Source: Chrysomallon squamiferum
Taxonomy: Eukaryota > Mollusca > Gastropoda > Neomphalida > Peltospiridae
Assembly: GCA_012295275.1 (NCBI GenBank)
Contig: CM022665.1
Location: 37,878,933-37,942,932 of the forward strand
Length of the DNA stretch: 64,000 nucleotides
Direction of reading: 5' to 3'
Shown here: positions 1 to 14,400 of the stretch, one piece after another
Layout: each line of letters opens with the position of its first letter
Numbering within the stretch: the first letter of the stretch is position 1
Translations under genes and position numbers: made by a program
The notes under the pieces: generated by a model
The model's input: only the letters and a program-made list of their open reading frames with translations
What the model was told of the DNA's origin: nothing
Database searches by the model: none

Positions 1-120
1 GGGCGGTAACTTTAAATATAACTGAACATCTCTCACACAAGGGCGATAACTCTAAATATACCGGTGAACATCTCTCACACAAGGGCGGTAACTCTAAATA
101 TATCGGTGAACATCTCTCAG
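1..120. repeat. Short tandem repeat, about three 40-43 bp units
   Basis: Three successive copies begin at 1, 41 and 83 with the same GGGCGGTAAC-type head. Each is followed by an AAATATA core and a GAACATCTCTCACACAA-type tail. Copies differ by a few substitutions and a 2-3 bp indel. The array continues off the left edge of the window, so its total length is unknown. No coding sense is visible. Confidence 0.85.
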
Positions 121-320
121 AGAAGAAAAACAAACGATGCTGATTCCAGACGAGAACCGATTATACGCGAAATGATGAAGAATCTGACATAGATGTAGAC
201 AATGAGTATAGACAACCTCGGCAGCCTGTTCCGCAACCGATTCAGCTGCAATATTTCAGTTATTTCTGGGTGTTTTTTTTACATTTTGCATCACATTTCT
301 TAGCATTTTGTGTGTAGTGT

Positions 321-351
321 GCCCCGACTTCAAAAAGTTTGAGGACCACTG
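321..351. mobile_element. Possible hAT-type transposon terminus
   Basis: Read on the minus strand, the segment starts CAGTGGTCCTCAAACTTTTT, the general form of hAT terminal inverted repeats. Only one end is visible. The other end would lie to the left, possibly outside the window, and no transposase is present. This is a motif-level call only. Confidence 0.4.
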
Positions 352-1180
352 TATTAAGCACAAGGCGTTATTGACTTTTTGTGTCCACGCTTTTTCTTAT
401 TTTTTTTTTGCTTTTATTTTTAAAATGCTAGTAAACATCACATTGTTCTGCCTGCCCATACTAAATTCTGGGTGACAGAAAAACAAAAATAGTGTGGAGA
501 ATTATAAAATCCATATCATTTATTATGTCAGTTTTAAAAATAGTTATGATTTGAATGCGTTATGTTACAGAAATTTGGGGAACGGCCTCATAAATTATAT
601 ATCATTCAGTAAAACATATAAAAATGTTTCATTACATTTTTAATATTAAATGTCATTTAGGTGTCTAACATTATTGCTGTTGTAAAAATTACGACAGAAG
701 AAATCGCTGCCTCTTTTCCAAGGGCCATACATGACAGTAAGTAGTACAGCACCATTCACAAGAGCGTAAAATTGCCACCATTTCATAAATATTAAAAATA
801 AACGTGTGACTTTTCTCATGTATGTTTTTATGATTCCGTGATCTGTTGAGGATATAGGAATGGATGTTTCTATTTATGTATGTACGCATATATTAAGGAA
901 GAATCCGACCACTCACTGGGCTTGTGTACTACTGCAGAATTAACAGTCATTAAATAAACAAATAAGAATGTCTGTAAAATAATTACTTCCTGCCCACATA
1001 TTATTAACTAACATTTTTATTAATATGCATATCAGATATATATAAACTCAAAAAAAACAAATTCAACAATACAATAAAATACAAATCAAATAATATTATT
1101 TGATTTTTTTTTCTTCTCTGTATTAAAAGTATTACAACTGGAAACAAGGAACAGCAATATCAAAGATTAACATAATCTTT
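352..1180. other. AT-rich 3' flank of the TAF6L gene, no gene seen
   Basis: The ORFs here are short and unsupported. TTTATT at 1016-1021 and at 1179-1184 reads AATAAA on the minus strand, so either could serve as a poly(A) signal for the TAF6L-like gene. The second overlaps its stop codon. Confidence 0.5.
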
Positions 1181-4100
1181 TTATTCCGACATCGTTTCTT
1201 TCGAAGGCACCTTTAATTTTAAAGTCAATTTTGACTTCTTCACTGCACTGTCTGACCCACTACTCTCACCACTGGGAGAATATATATGTAATGGAGTCAA
1301 ATTCATTCTACTGCCCCTGTTCTCCTCAGGGTCAGACTTATCGAATTCAAATGGATCAAAATCTTTGGGACTTCTTCCAGAATGCTTATGCTTATGTTTT
1401 GCCTTTAAGTCCTTATGCTTATCTATAGATTTATCCCATATTTTCTCTTTACTTCCTGAGGTCTTGTCCTGTGCCATCTGAAGCTTTATACGAGGCTGCA
1501 GTTTGATTTTCAACTTGATTCCTTCAGCTGGATCAGCTATGGTGCTGGTTATGTCAGCCACTGCAGGTGTTTCAGTTTCCAATTCTGCTTCTTTCTCAGG
1601 AACTTTTTCTTTGCTATCTGCAGGTAGATGTAATACCCTAGCATGCCTAGGTTTGAATTCACTGTCACTGTCACTGTCTTCACGGTAAAAACCTTCTTGA
1701 CGAGACAGCCTCCGACGTCTCATAATTGTCTCTTCACCCAGTTTTCTCTGCTCTTCGTAACGTCGTTTTTGTTGTTCCTGCTCAAGCCTCTGTCTCTCTT
1801 CCTCCTCCTTGCGAATTCTTTCTGCTTCCAGTCTTTCAAGTTCTGCTAGACGCTTCTGTCTTTCTTGCTCCTCTGAAAAAAAAAAATCAAAATGTTAAAT
1901 ATTATGAAAATTAACAGTTCTTACATAATAAAACATGGTATGTTTTTATAAAATAAATATTATCTTTTAATATATATATATATTAATGTCTAATTGTAAT
2001 TAAGAATAAAATACAGTAAACCATCAATGCTTTTTAATAATCATAGTATTCTCATATGAATTACTGGAGAATGGATTGTTTAACGTATTAAATTTTCCAA
2101 CAGGAATTTATAATTCTGAAAGATGATATCAAATAAATATAAATATTCATGATTACAAAAGTTAATGGCTAATTCACCTAGAAATACTCTTTGTTGCTCT
2201 TTGATCAGTCTCTGCTGTTCTTCTTCTAGCAGTCTTGCTTGTTCTTCGTCTTCCCAGTTCTGTGCTCTGCCCTCTTCATCCAAGATATTCTCCTCTTTAT
2301 CATCCTCCTCTTCTTCTGGATCATATTCATAATCTCCTTCAACATCATCATCATCATCTTGTTCTATATCATCCTCTTCACTCAGTTCTTGATCAGACTG
2401 CAGTGCTTTAAGTTTCCTTTGTTCCTCTCTTGCTCGTTTTTCTGCTGCCTTTTTTTCCTGTTTAGCTAGTCTCTTTTGCTCTAGTGCTGCCTTTCTCCTC
2501 TCTTCTTCAGCTTTTCTCTTTTCTTCAGCCATCTTTCTGCGCTGCTCCTGCTTTCGAAGATGCTCCTCCTTCTTTCTACGATGTTCTTCAATTTTCCTTT
2601 GCATTATTTCTTCTTGCTGCCGTCTCAGCTTTTCTTCCATTTCTCTTCTTTTTCTTTCTTCCTCTTTTCGTTTCATTTCTTCTTCTTGTCTCCTGATTTG
2701 TTCTAGCCTCTCCTGTTCCTGTCTCAGTTTTTCCTGTCTTTCTCTTTCTCTTCTTTCTTTTTCTTCCCTTTCCCTTCTTTCCTCATCCAATTTCTGTTGG
2801 ATCCTGACCTGCTCCATAAAATCTTCAAGCAGCTGCTCTCCAGACTTTGAACCATCAGGATCAGAGATGCCAAAGGTTTCTTTTTTTTTCAAAGGTTTGA
2901 ACACTCGAGACACATCCATAATTGGTAATTTCAATGACAAACTGTCTCCAAAATGTTCATAAAGTTCCTGGTAGAAATTGCGTTGGCATTTTCCAATAAG
3001 TTCTAACTGATCTTCTAGGATAGCAGCACTGTTTATTTGATCACTTTCTAACAAAACATCAACAAATTCCTCACTTGGCACAAACTGTGACTTGAAGTTT
3101 TCAATTCTTCCTTTGACTAACAGTTCTGCTGCCAGCTATTTAAAAAATAAAAAACTGAAGTAGTATATCATAGAAGACTTTGATTAGAGAAAAAGAAAAA
3201 GAAAAAAGATCAGAATTCTGAAGTTTTGCTAAATGAAAACAAATAAAGAAAACTGAAAACACAAATCTGAAACAAAAATATGAAATTTATCATTCAAAAT
3301 GAGAAACTCCCCCCAGAAATGACCTACAAATACCCAAGTTCATCATTTAAGGTATTTTATGCTATTTTTTTCAAAAAGTCACTGCCACATTAAAATTTGT
3401 TTAACTGATACACCTAATTTTTATTTGTCATTTTCCACTTGACAATCATTTTGAAATAAATAAAACATTAACAAGGACAAGGTATTAGCTTTCAAAATAT
3501 ATTTTTGGATTTCAAATGAAGTTAAAACTAATGAGAATAATTTTTAAAAAAAATGTGTTTGTGTGTAATAAACTTACAAGCAAGGCTCCATGTACTTTGT
3601 AGGCATCTGCTTTTGCCACAGAATTTGGTAATGAATTGTCTTCCATGACAGAATTCAAACGTGGAATAATGACTGATAGATGTGGGACTATTACATCTTC
3701 TACAACCTAAAAAGTAAAAAGTTATCCCAATTTATATCTTCAGTGAAAGATGTTATATATTTATAAAAAAATAAATAAAAATAAAAATAAAAATATCAGA
3801 AGATTATAAGGAGCTAAATAAATTAAGAAAACATTATAATGAAACACATATAGCAATGTAGAAATCTTAAAAGACACATTTAGCTTCACATCTCAGCAAA
3901 TGTATTACCTTATATTTCAGAAAGAAGGAGAAATATATATTAGACAGAACCTCATAACTGCCTCTTTGCCAGACTTGTTTTATATCGTATTTTTGTTTTC
4001 TGTGTAGTGAATTATATAATATTCACAAAACCCTTATTTTTATTTGCCCATTTAAAGCAGAATGTCTGTTACATTTTATTTTATTATATTACGGTAATAC

Positions 4101-6966
4101 TTAATTAGCTATCTTGTATAATCATGTTTATAATTTATATTTTTACATTTCTTAAATGTTTACCTAATTAATGTCAGAAAATGGGGTAAAAAACACAAAA
4201 ACAAAATAACAGAGCATATGCAGACATACATATATAATTAGGGGAAGTTCCATTATTTAATAAACTAAGAAACACTGGGGTTTAACAAAACCAAAATGAC
4301 ATTAAAGTTGCAAAGTAAATTCAGAAAGGCTGTCTGCAGAGGTGTTTACTGAACACCCATGTGATGGTTATATAAGTAGTCAGCACGCGTTTTGAACGAG
4401 ATCTCTTTGATCAGTGCCCTTCTTGTGACACGTTGTCCGAGGACTGTCTGCACAAGACAAAGGACCACTCAGGCAGTGGCTATTATGTTTTAATGTTTTT
4501 TGTATGTAACATACATGTTGAGTGATTGAAGATAGCTAAATCTATTACTGTTGGATTCTTATTGTGTTATTCTGTGGTATATACTTGCGCTTAAAACTAG
4601 GATAACGTATGCTAATAATTAAAAGATTAGTTAGAAAGTTAAAGTAACCAACTTGGCTTAATTAGTTTAGTATTATCTATCAAAGCTATTTGCTTTTATA
4701 GTGTATTGTCGAATTGTACGATTTAACTATATGTTACCTTTGAGGGTTAATGTATGTAAAAAAAAAAAATATATATATATTTTTTTATATATATATATAA
4801 AACAATTATCCATATTGAATTCTTGTTTGTGTTATTATTCTTTAGTGGATACAGAAAAGTCATTTAGTAGTTTAAGCTGTCTCAGATTATTAACACCTTG
4901 TCACTTGAAGCTATTAAAGTCTGGTACCTTTTAGACATGACAAGCCAAATTTCAGGTATTAGACTAGTCATCACGACAATCGGGACAATGAAAACAGTAA
5001 ACAAAATAAATAAAAAATCCCCACCTTTCAGTCTTTCAATAATTTTAATGTTAATAATTATTTGAATTTATTGAATTTGTTTTTTACCTTGTAAATATTA
5101 GAGAGATTACACCTAGGAAATTATTTCAGATTAGTTAATCTGTGAAGTCACCCTTGGTCATACCCAACCTAAGGTTCCATAAACAACTGACTATATTCAT
5201 ACCTGCATTTAACCATTAAATCTACAAGATGAACCAACTAATTTGCTAAATTATTTTTTTCACTGTATTAACCAAAAATACAAACCTGGCATCCTAATGC
5301 TAGAAGAGCCATGACAGCACCGTAGTGTGAACAGTGAGGTCTTGTAAGGTCATAAAGAGCATCTTTTAAAGACTTGACTGTGTTGTATCGCAAGTGGTTT
5401 ACTGGACTGTTCCATTTGCTGCAACAAATAAGACGTATCTTTCATTAAACTAGCAAACACTTAATATAAATAAGTTACAACTATGAACCAGTATCACTTC
5501 TTGGGAAGTAATTTCTTAATATTTTTTTTAAATATTTATTGGCAGAATGGAAATTTTAATACAATTATTTCATTCTTGCAATTAAACTTGACTGGCTCAA
5601 TATCACAGAAAATCTTATTGATAAATATAGGTTGAGTAATTAGCATTTTATATATATATATATATATATGTATATGTATAGCATACACATATGTTACAGG
5701 GAATATACATAATTGCTGAAATGTTCAGGCATTATCTGTAGTACATAATCCCTGAAATGTATAATAAAGGATAGCTATGTCAGGGCCTGTAGGATACAAA
5801 TCTATTCCTTATTTTTGTCTCTTTTTTAATTCTGGAACAATGAAGAATAACTGTGTTTTCTAAAATCTTTCTAGCTAACTCTAAGGAATACTATTAGGGT
5901 ACTAATTACAATTTTGTGGAATAATTGCTGGATTCTCAAGTTATCATTGAAGGAAAACATCCATAAAGACAAAACATAATTGTCACCTACCTTCTAATTA
6001 TATTATAAACAGAAAGCTTACTTGACTATTTTAGCTAAAAGATAGGCAGCATAGTCACGTAATACCCAGTGGTCATTTCGTGGATTAATTGATGCAGCTA
6101 AAGGCTCAAGCACACAATACATGACACCCTGAACTAGCACATTGAGCTGAAAAAAACCCATCAAAACCTGTCACAAACTAATCAGTAATAAAGCACAATA
6201 AAATTTAAAAAATGAGTAAAATTATCTTATCCACAGCAGATATCTGTAAAAAAAAATATTCTACTAGTACCAGACAAAAACATATTCTGTAATAACTGTA
6301 TGTAAACCCATTTTTAATTTTGTTTTAAACATTAACCTTAAATAAAAGATTAGACATTATATATATATATAATTATACACACACAATTAAAACTGTTAAA
6401 GCTTACATAAGGTTGTGGTTCAAAATTGAGATATGTGTTGTTGATGAGCGCATTTGCAGTATGAAGTAGTGAGATCATCTGAGTAAGATCATGGCTGATA
6501 GCTCGAACCTGAAAATTTATACATTATTATGTAAATAAAATATTATTCTTAATAAAATTCATAACATATAAAATGTGGATTTATTTCTTAGTCTTTACAA
6601 ATTATTACTCCAGCAGCACAAACTGGGCTCAAAATAAGACTTTATTAATTAAAACAAACATAAAATTATAAAGTTTTTTCATCTTCTAAATATTTAAATT
6701 CAGTAAACACACACACATACCCAAACATAACATATTTACATAAAATAATCTGATTGTTTTTTAAATATCAGTTTTAATGAAAAATCAGGTCATTAATAAT
6801 TTAAAAGCTCTCTTGACAGGGAATTTGCATTGGTTGGTTACTGACTCACCCCATTAGCAATGAAGTTGATGAAGTAGGACAACAATGGAGTTATGTTTGG
6901 ATTAGTTCGAAGATCATTAAGTGCTAACTGAAAAACAAAACATATGGATAGCTAAAAAATGACAAA

Positions 6967-6997
<31 letters not shown>

Positions 6998-9900
6998 AAT
7001 CATCATTTTTAAAAATAAATAAATATATAAAATAATTTCAAATTACATTCAGACCATTATTACTGTTTCAATATTAGAATCAGTTTTTGTATACAGCTTT
7101 CTGTGTTATGAATATTTAATTTATCTATGTATTTCATATTCTAAAAGGGACAAAACTCATTGAATAAAGCAATACATAGAATTCTGTGTTGAATATTTTT
7201 AATTCAGAGTATGTCCTTATTTATTAAACATTAAGAATGAACTGCCAAAAAATTAATAAAAAAGGTTTTGAATACAGAAGACACTGAAAATGATAGAACA
7301 AGTAAACTAAATTAGTTTTGTTAATAACTATCCCAACTCAACAAACTAGGTTTTATTTTTAAACCATATTCAAACTTTACCACATCTTTAAAACAAAACA
7401 AAAAAATAAAAAAGTAAAAAAGTAAAAAAGTAAGAAATAATAAAAATTAAATAAACATAACAGAACAGAAACTTTATTTTTCTCAGTGCATCATTTTACA
7501 CCAATAGTTATTTAGTTCATGTTTTCATACATGATAAGTCATGAGAACAAAATAATGACTCCTTCAGTGACGAAAGTGCCTCTTCAAACAATTGGCTGAA
7601 AATCTTAGTAGAATAAACCCTATAATTTTTTCCCCAGAAGACAGCAGTATATACAATTTCAGGTACTGTAGCACAACTAGTGAAACAAAAAAACCCTAAG
7701 ATATTTATTTTTCCCCCTTTCTCAGCCTCCTAAAAGATCAAACAAAGAGGGATTTTGTCTTCAATTTGAAACTGAAAGACTAAATTTTATACTATGAAAT
7801 ATGGCTGCCAACAACCTCTTCTAAGACAAAATGTTTTTTTTTCAACTTCACTGTATTTTGCTACAGTCCCTTAAAAATGCTGTGCACCATTCTTGTGTAG
7901 GAATGATACCTTGCATGAGGATATCAGCCAAAAACGAGGCAGAAATGGTGGAAGAATAATTGCAAACGCTATTTTGTAGGTTGCACCAACATCCTTGTCT
8001 GTCTAAAAGGTGGAATGGCACAGGAGTGCATTACTGTCAGAATAAAGTATTGGCAGACAGTTTTTACACCATTATTAGGTGGACCAAATGGTGGAAATCT
8101 GTAGATAGGCAGAGAACTCCGTTCACTGTTACTTTAATACCTGGGCAGTTTCTTCTTCTCCTGCTATAATAGCTTTTGTAATATTGTTGTAATACAAAAG
8201 TTGATCTTCATTAATTTCCTTCTTGATGTTCAGCTTAGCTGAAAGATAGATGAGAAACATTTTACAACAGTTTATTTATAATTAGTTTTAAACAATTAAC
8301 AACATTGTCAGCTGTTGTGAAAAGGTCATAAATAATTCACATACAAAATTTTAATTTAATAAAATTTAATATATGCATTTTTAACACAACTGTTAAACAT
8401 AATAAATAATGAAATATGATATTGTTCTGGCATGAAAACAAAATAGATCCCAGCCATTAAACTGATATTTTAAGTCATTATTTTACCCTTATTTTTTATA
8501 TTTCTTTTTAGGTCAGCTTAAAGGCAGGTGCTATTTGAGTGTCATGAAATCAAGTTGTTGGGTGTTAGCAGCCATCTATATCCCATCGGACATTAAGTTT
8601 TAACTGAAGAATGTCAGCAACATTGCATTTAAACTCACGCAGTCAGTGCGAAAATGTAAGTGAAACAAGATGATGATAATAATACGTGGCTTTCTATATT
8701 CCTTGTTCACAAGTGCAACATTCACAATGTTTCTCTGCTATCTGCTGCACTCAAAATATTTGATTAGGTAAAAATACTACAGGGAAAAGTTATGATTTTT
8801 ATGTAAGCTTAATGGATGGGAGTACCATAAATCATGTTATTTTAGGCATAAAAAATGACTTCAGCTTAATGGCCTGGACCTACGGAATATTAAACATAAA
8901 GTAAACTTAGCCATAATTGATTATAACACACATAAATCTATTAATTCAAAATTAACTACCTATGTTTTGTGGCTTTAGTTAATAAATAATCTGAAGGCAA
9001 AATGAAAAATAAAAAGTAAAATGGGAAATAAATTAGTTCTAAAGTTTATTACAGATGAAAGAGTCTTATGGCCAATTTTCCAAAAATTAAATCTGAATAC
9101 CAGTAATCAACAAAATTAAATACTAGATGTATCACCTGATCCTTGTTGGCTGGAAGTTACCTTCTGAATTCCTTCCACAGCCAACCATTGCGCTGAAACA
9201 TTTAATTTATGTAATTCATCAATGCAACAGCTTAGAATCATATCAGATAAATGGAAGGTGGATGAACAAGTGCTGATAGCAGCTGGTGTGATTATTGATG
9301 TAAAAAAAAAAAGGTGATCAATTTAAATAGGAAAACAATTTTTACACTAATTGTTCAGCATCTGGTAATTTTATGTAAATTTAAGTATAGTCTACTGGAA
9401 CAGCTGTGTGCTACTGCAGCTAAAAATGAATAAATTAAAAATTTCCAAAATATATATTTAAACTCTTATAATTTTTAAATACATGTAAACACAAAATACG
9501 TGTATTTATTACTGACTAAATCAGTACATAATGTAGATGTTACAGTATTTTTTTTTTTTTTTTTACCTTTTATTGATGTTTTCCCAAGATTTTTAGGAAC
9601 ATAACTATTAAATACAATATTGGAAAAGTTTGTGTCAAGATCTTCAACAAAATGTAGTTCTCCTTCTCGTGTCTGTCGAAACTGTGTTGGTTCCATAGAT
9701 CCATGTCCAAATACTGGCTATAAAGACACAAAAAGTTTATTTAAAAAAACATCACAAAAACAAAACAAATGTTTAATAAATCGTATATTTAAATTTTTCA
9801 AAAATTCGCTTTTCATAATTTCTTCATTACTTTTATTTTCTTTCACTCTCATTTAATTTCAGAAACATTTTATGAAAGCTACTGTATTTCACTTAGGAAT

Positions 9901-10482
9901 ATCAATGCTATACATAAAATCAAGGCAATGTTTAAAAATGTCTCAGTCCATAAACTAATAACTTATCAGTGAATAAAATGTGAAACAGTAAAAAATATAT
10001 TTAATTTGTTTTTACCTGTATATCACTTTGTCGTAGTGCCTTATTGAAATCTTCAGTTGTCAGCCTCCGACGTTTAGCATGTTTCATGAACTGAGTACAA
10101 CACTGTAAAAAAAAAAAAAAAGTATTTCTATCACTGTATAACTGTTGGTAAATTTCATTCAAAGAATTAAATTATAGGTGGGCAAAAACGGGAATCCACA
10201 CACACACACAGACACACACACACACACACACACAGAGCTTTATTAGAATTACATTTCAGGTTAAAAACACACATGCAGATTTTAAAACTTATTTACCATT
10301 GTTATTTCTCGGAGTCTATAGCTCACATCTTCTCCAAGCATAGCAGCAACATCATCAGGGAGATCAGAAATACCTGCTGCCTCAGCCATCATTCTTATAG
10401 ACTCCTTGGTAACAATGGCATATCTTTTTTCATCAAGTAGCTTCTTTTCCTCTCCTGAAGGTGCATTCATGTCGGAGGCCAT
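1181..10482 (-). CDS. TAF6L: TAF6-like SAGA subunit (TAF6L), histone fold + HEAT + long charged coiled-coil tail
   Basis: Twelve coding exons, in transcription order: 10482-10297, 10102-10016, 9717-9567, 9192-9136, 8238-8141, 6927-6850, 6508-6407, 6146-6022, 5418-5286, 3706-3578, 3135-2178, 1872-1181. All have GT-AG junctions and compatible phases, and together give 2796 nt and 931 aa. In other animals TAF6L replaces TAF6 in the nuclear SAGA acetyltransferase complex, pairing with a TAF9-type histone fold. Residues about 12-95 form the histone fold (SIRMMAEAAG, DVSYRLREIT, MKHAKRRRLTTEDFNKALR). Residues about 160-400 are the HEAT part; VLEPLAASINPRNDHWVLRD, KADAYKVHGALL and ELYEHFGDSL match TAF6L rather than canonical TAF6. 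Residues 486-628 are an almost pure E/R/K coiled coil, 636-664 a strongly acidic block, 676-750 a second coil. The tail contains KLKIKL and LTLKLKV motifs. The human protein is about 620 aa, so some 300 residues are extra. The start ATG is followed directly by the conserved fold. Confidence 0.92.
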
Positions 10483-10540
10483 TGTTATGGTAATATTATC
10501 TTCTCAGTGTTGTATCATATGTGGCCAATATTGTCATCAT
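10483..10540 (-). other. TAF6L: TAF6L 5'UTR part of the first coding exon
   Basis: Upstream of the ATG on the minus strand, a good acceptor (CTAATTTTCAG) ends the preceding intron at 10541. The leader is therefore spliced, and about 58 nt of it sit in the same exon as the start codon. Confidence 0.6.
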
Positions 10541-11299
10541 CTGAAAATTAGTAAATGTATAATGTTTTTTCACAAAGCACATTAATTTAGAAGAGGCCCC
10601 AAATAATTTCAAAATAACAGAATTTTACAAATAAACTTTTATTTCAGTTCTTCATTTCATTCACTTGTTAACTACACATCAAAGCCAGCAGTGACTATGA
10701 GAAAATTGTTCTCTGTAGATCACTTCTTGTTATTTTAGTTTAATCTCTGGAGATACAGATAACATTAATACATCTTAGTACCTAGTAAAAATTAAATATA
10801 TAATTTTCCAATTAATAGTTTTCAATAAATTCATTTATTATTATAAAACAGAATATGCCAAGTGGTAAAGGAACAGACGATAAAAAGGTTATTTCTAAAA
10901 CAGATTTTACCAAGGCTAAAAATAAAATGAAGGTTTACTGAACATAATTTGTGACATTACCAGATATATATATATAAATTCTATTTGATTTTTGTGGTGT
11001 CCATAGAAACTTTTACTATTATAAACAACTGAGGCTTGAGTCAACAGTAATTTGTCGATTTCATCAATTTGAATTTGATTATTTTGTGCTAATCGACTAG
11101 TGCAATCGAGTTCCTCAAACATTGCGCTATACATGTACATTAAACATATGACAGCTCAGAACTGCATACAACAGGTTTAATATTAACACGTCTGCTTTTA
11201 AAGAAAATTAAATTTTAATTACAAAGAACAATTATAATTTTATTTTGTGGAAATCTGAAATGCGTCTGTCATACGGCTATACGACTCAGTCTGTCTCAC

Positions 11300-11470
11300 C
11301 TTCCAAGACGCCACGACAATTAAAATTTTCTATTGAAGTAACTGAGAATTGGCAAACACTACATTATCATTCACTTATTCCATAATTATTTACATTTTAA
11401 ATTGAAGAACGCAGTTAAACCATAACGAAAACACTGAAAGAGATCTAATCGTTACTTTTCCGCCATACTC
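11300..11470 (-). promoter_or_regulatory. TAF6L: Candidate TAF6L first exon and promoter
   Basis: A strong minus-strand donor (CTTGGAAG then GTGAGA) lies at 11299/11300 and could pair with the acceptor at 10541. Just upstream, near 11460, the minus strand reads TATGGCGGAA, a YY1-like ATGGCGG motif often found at housekeeping starts. Position and motif are visible; the promoter role is inferred. Confidence 0.45.
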
Positions 11471-14400
11471 TTTCTTCTTTTTTCATTTTTTGTCCATAGA
11501 CCTGGAGCATACGAACATATTCAAATCGTAATAATTTTATTATTTTATGGATCTTTGCATACAGTTGTGAAAATAATGCTTGCCCGATTGGTAAGTATTT
11601 TGTTTCTTCCTTTTTTTTTTTTTTTTTTTTTTTAAATATAACAGTAGTAACTCTGCTCCGATAATTACTAATAAAATTGGTTTGGCTTTCTCACGTAAAT
11701 TGCTCCACATGATTTGGTGGATCCAACTTAAGTACAAATTCAAAGCTTGAAGAAAAAAAAAGTTTAAATGTTATGTATTTTATTGTTTACTGTAATTGTA
11801 ATTCATGTATTTAAAAGCAAGGTAATTTTGGTGAAAATGCAGTATTTGCTAAAATATTATTTAAACCATCAAGATTTCAAAAATAATCAAGACCTGTATT
11901 AATATTCATTTTTGTGACGGGCAATTAATTTAGATATGTGATAAAATTTTCAAAAATATCATTTTCCTATAAAATTATATATAATCAGAAAGAGCAAGAG
12001 AGAGAGAGAAGAAAAATGAAATGAAAAGAAGAAGCAGACTAAAATGACACCACGATATTTTTTATGACATTGATTTGAAAAACTTTACGAATTTTTATCT
12101 GAATACAATATGCCAGTATTTTTCTACCATAATCTATGGAAAAACTGATTGATTTCTTTCATTTGAATATCTAAATATATTCAAACGAATGTACATATAT
12201 TTTATGTCAAAATGAAGCTTTAGATGAGTTCTAGACCTATACAGTATTTGTTACCATGTTGCTAACATTCATGAATTTTAATTAATTAATTAACTGCACT
12301 AATTAGCTCAAAGGTACCTTACGTCTTAATTATGTAATTCTCAAAAACTCCACAAATTAAAACTGTATTCAAAAAGATCATTTTATAAGACTGGTGAATT
12401 GTACAGGCTTTTACATTTTCAAGTATTTTGCTAACAATTTTTTACCCCATATATATAATTTTGAAACGGTAAATTTGTCTTTTGCTTCTCCGTTATTTAT
12501 CGAAGACTACATGTCAAAAAAACAAAACAAAAAAACGAATAGATAGCTTCTTATCTTTTATTATTATTATATATTTTATTTTACCCTAAGATTTAACCAT
12601 TTATTAAAATATTATATTTTATCTATATGAGGAAAACAACAGTTAAAACATTTAACATCTGACATATACAACATTATATAAAAATAAATTGTATATTGCC
12701 TTGTTATCCCGAAATATCTTTTTTTTTCATTATTTAAATTTCTGCTCTGTCCTAGACCTTGGTCGTTCTAGGAGTTTATTGACTCAGCCAAAAATATTTA
12801 AAACTTTTAGCATTAGAACTTGAATATTATACAAAGTTGACAGGCCTATTGATATTTATGATATTTTTCGTTGTTAAAATTAATAAAATATCATTAATTA
12901 ATTTTAATACAAAATAAAGTTATCTGGGTCATGGCCTTAATTGTAAATGTCCTAGACCCAGAAAATCAAGGTTACAAAGACAAGGTCGTATCGAGACTTC
13001 TGCTTCAGCATTTTGGGACTGACAGTCCAAAGGTCAGCAGTCGTCACGAACAGGCTGCAGGTAAACAACGTTTGCGTCTGGACAGATAACGTAATAGAAG
13101 ACGGAGATAAATTTATTCTGCAACAGGTAATGCATACAACCTCTGTGCGCAACGGTGTTTGCATCGCCACTTTAGCTGTCAGTGGCAATAATGCGCATCT
13201 CACTATCTGTGTACGTTACAAATTACGATACTAGAGTTTGGAAAAACTGTTATTAATTTTCTGTTGTGATATCTTCGTTTTGTCATTGACCTAATCAGGG
13301 CAGAACGCACATTTATTGACAATAATTTAGCTTCGCTATCAGTGCAAGCGGACCCGTTTTTATGAAAGATGTAGCATTTTTATATACACATTATGGAATG
13401 GATTTTTTTGTTAAATTTTTAAATTTTAAATTTTTTAAAAATTATTATTATGACTAGAAATATAATTAAAATTATGATTATTAACTAAAATATAGAACAA
13501 ATTAATTTCCACTTTTAATTAAGTCAGTAAATGTAATCTTGTTGTATTTAATGCAAACAAATATCAGCATTTTTGTGTACCTTAATTTGGCTTAAAACTT
13601 AAAAGCTCTCATTAATAATACATGTACCTGACACTGACAGATTACGTTAATTTCCACATTTAAGTAATTCAGTAAACATTGAAATCTTATTATGATTAAT
13701 ACAAACAATCACTATATTTGAATGCATAACAGTAGCAAATTCATACGTATTGTTTTAATTAATTTTAGTATATAAATTTAGTTTAAAACATTTATTATTA
13801 TTATTATTATTATTATTAAAAAATTTTACTTAAGAAATTCCCATTTAAAAATTTCAAAGAAAGTTTACTCATGAAATAGTATACACTACTTTGGGATCAG
13901 TTTTTATTTAATTAAAATTATTAAAACAAAATAATAATAATAAAAAAAATTAAAAAGGATTGTTCAAAATTGTGTTATTATTTTTGCAACATTAAATACT
14001 ATAACAATAATTATATTTCAGAAAAATTGTTTGTTGCCAGTATCACAGTATTTGCTGAAAATTATTAACTGAGAGTTTTAGTTAAAAATGTACAAAATTT
14101 AGTCCCAATTTTTGCAATATTCTTTATTATATTATGCAAGTAAAAAAAAAAAAAGTAAATAAACACTGTTTATTAGTCTGTTCATTAGTCCAAAGTACAC
14201 TTCTAAACTGTTTGTTTTTCTTGATTTATCATTTGAAACCAAAGACATCAAGTGCCCCTTTGATTTATGACCTCTAAATAAATGCATTCTTACAACCCAT
14301 ATCATACACCAGTCTGTGCCCTTGAAACCTCAGTAAACAGTGTATCACGTTTTTATCTGAGCAGGCACACGTTTTCACTACCGAGACAGTATATATATAG

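Noticed and set aside
2239-2696. Plus-strand Phe/Leu-rich ORFs opposite the TAF6L coiled coil
   Set aside because: They are complements of the Glu/Lys/Arg-rich coding exon on minus, without their own evidence.
12952-13234. Overlapping plus and minus ORFs in the GC-richer island
   Set aside because: Neither has homology or a convincing start; the higher GC simply lowers stop frequency. A non-coding exon is more likely.
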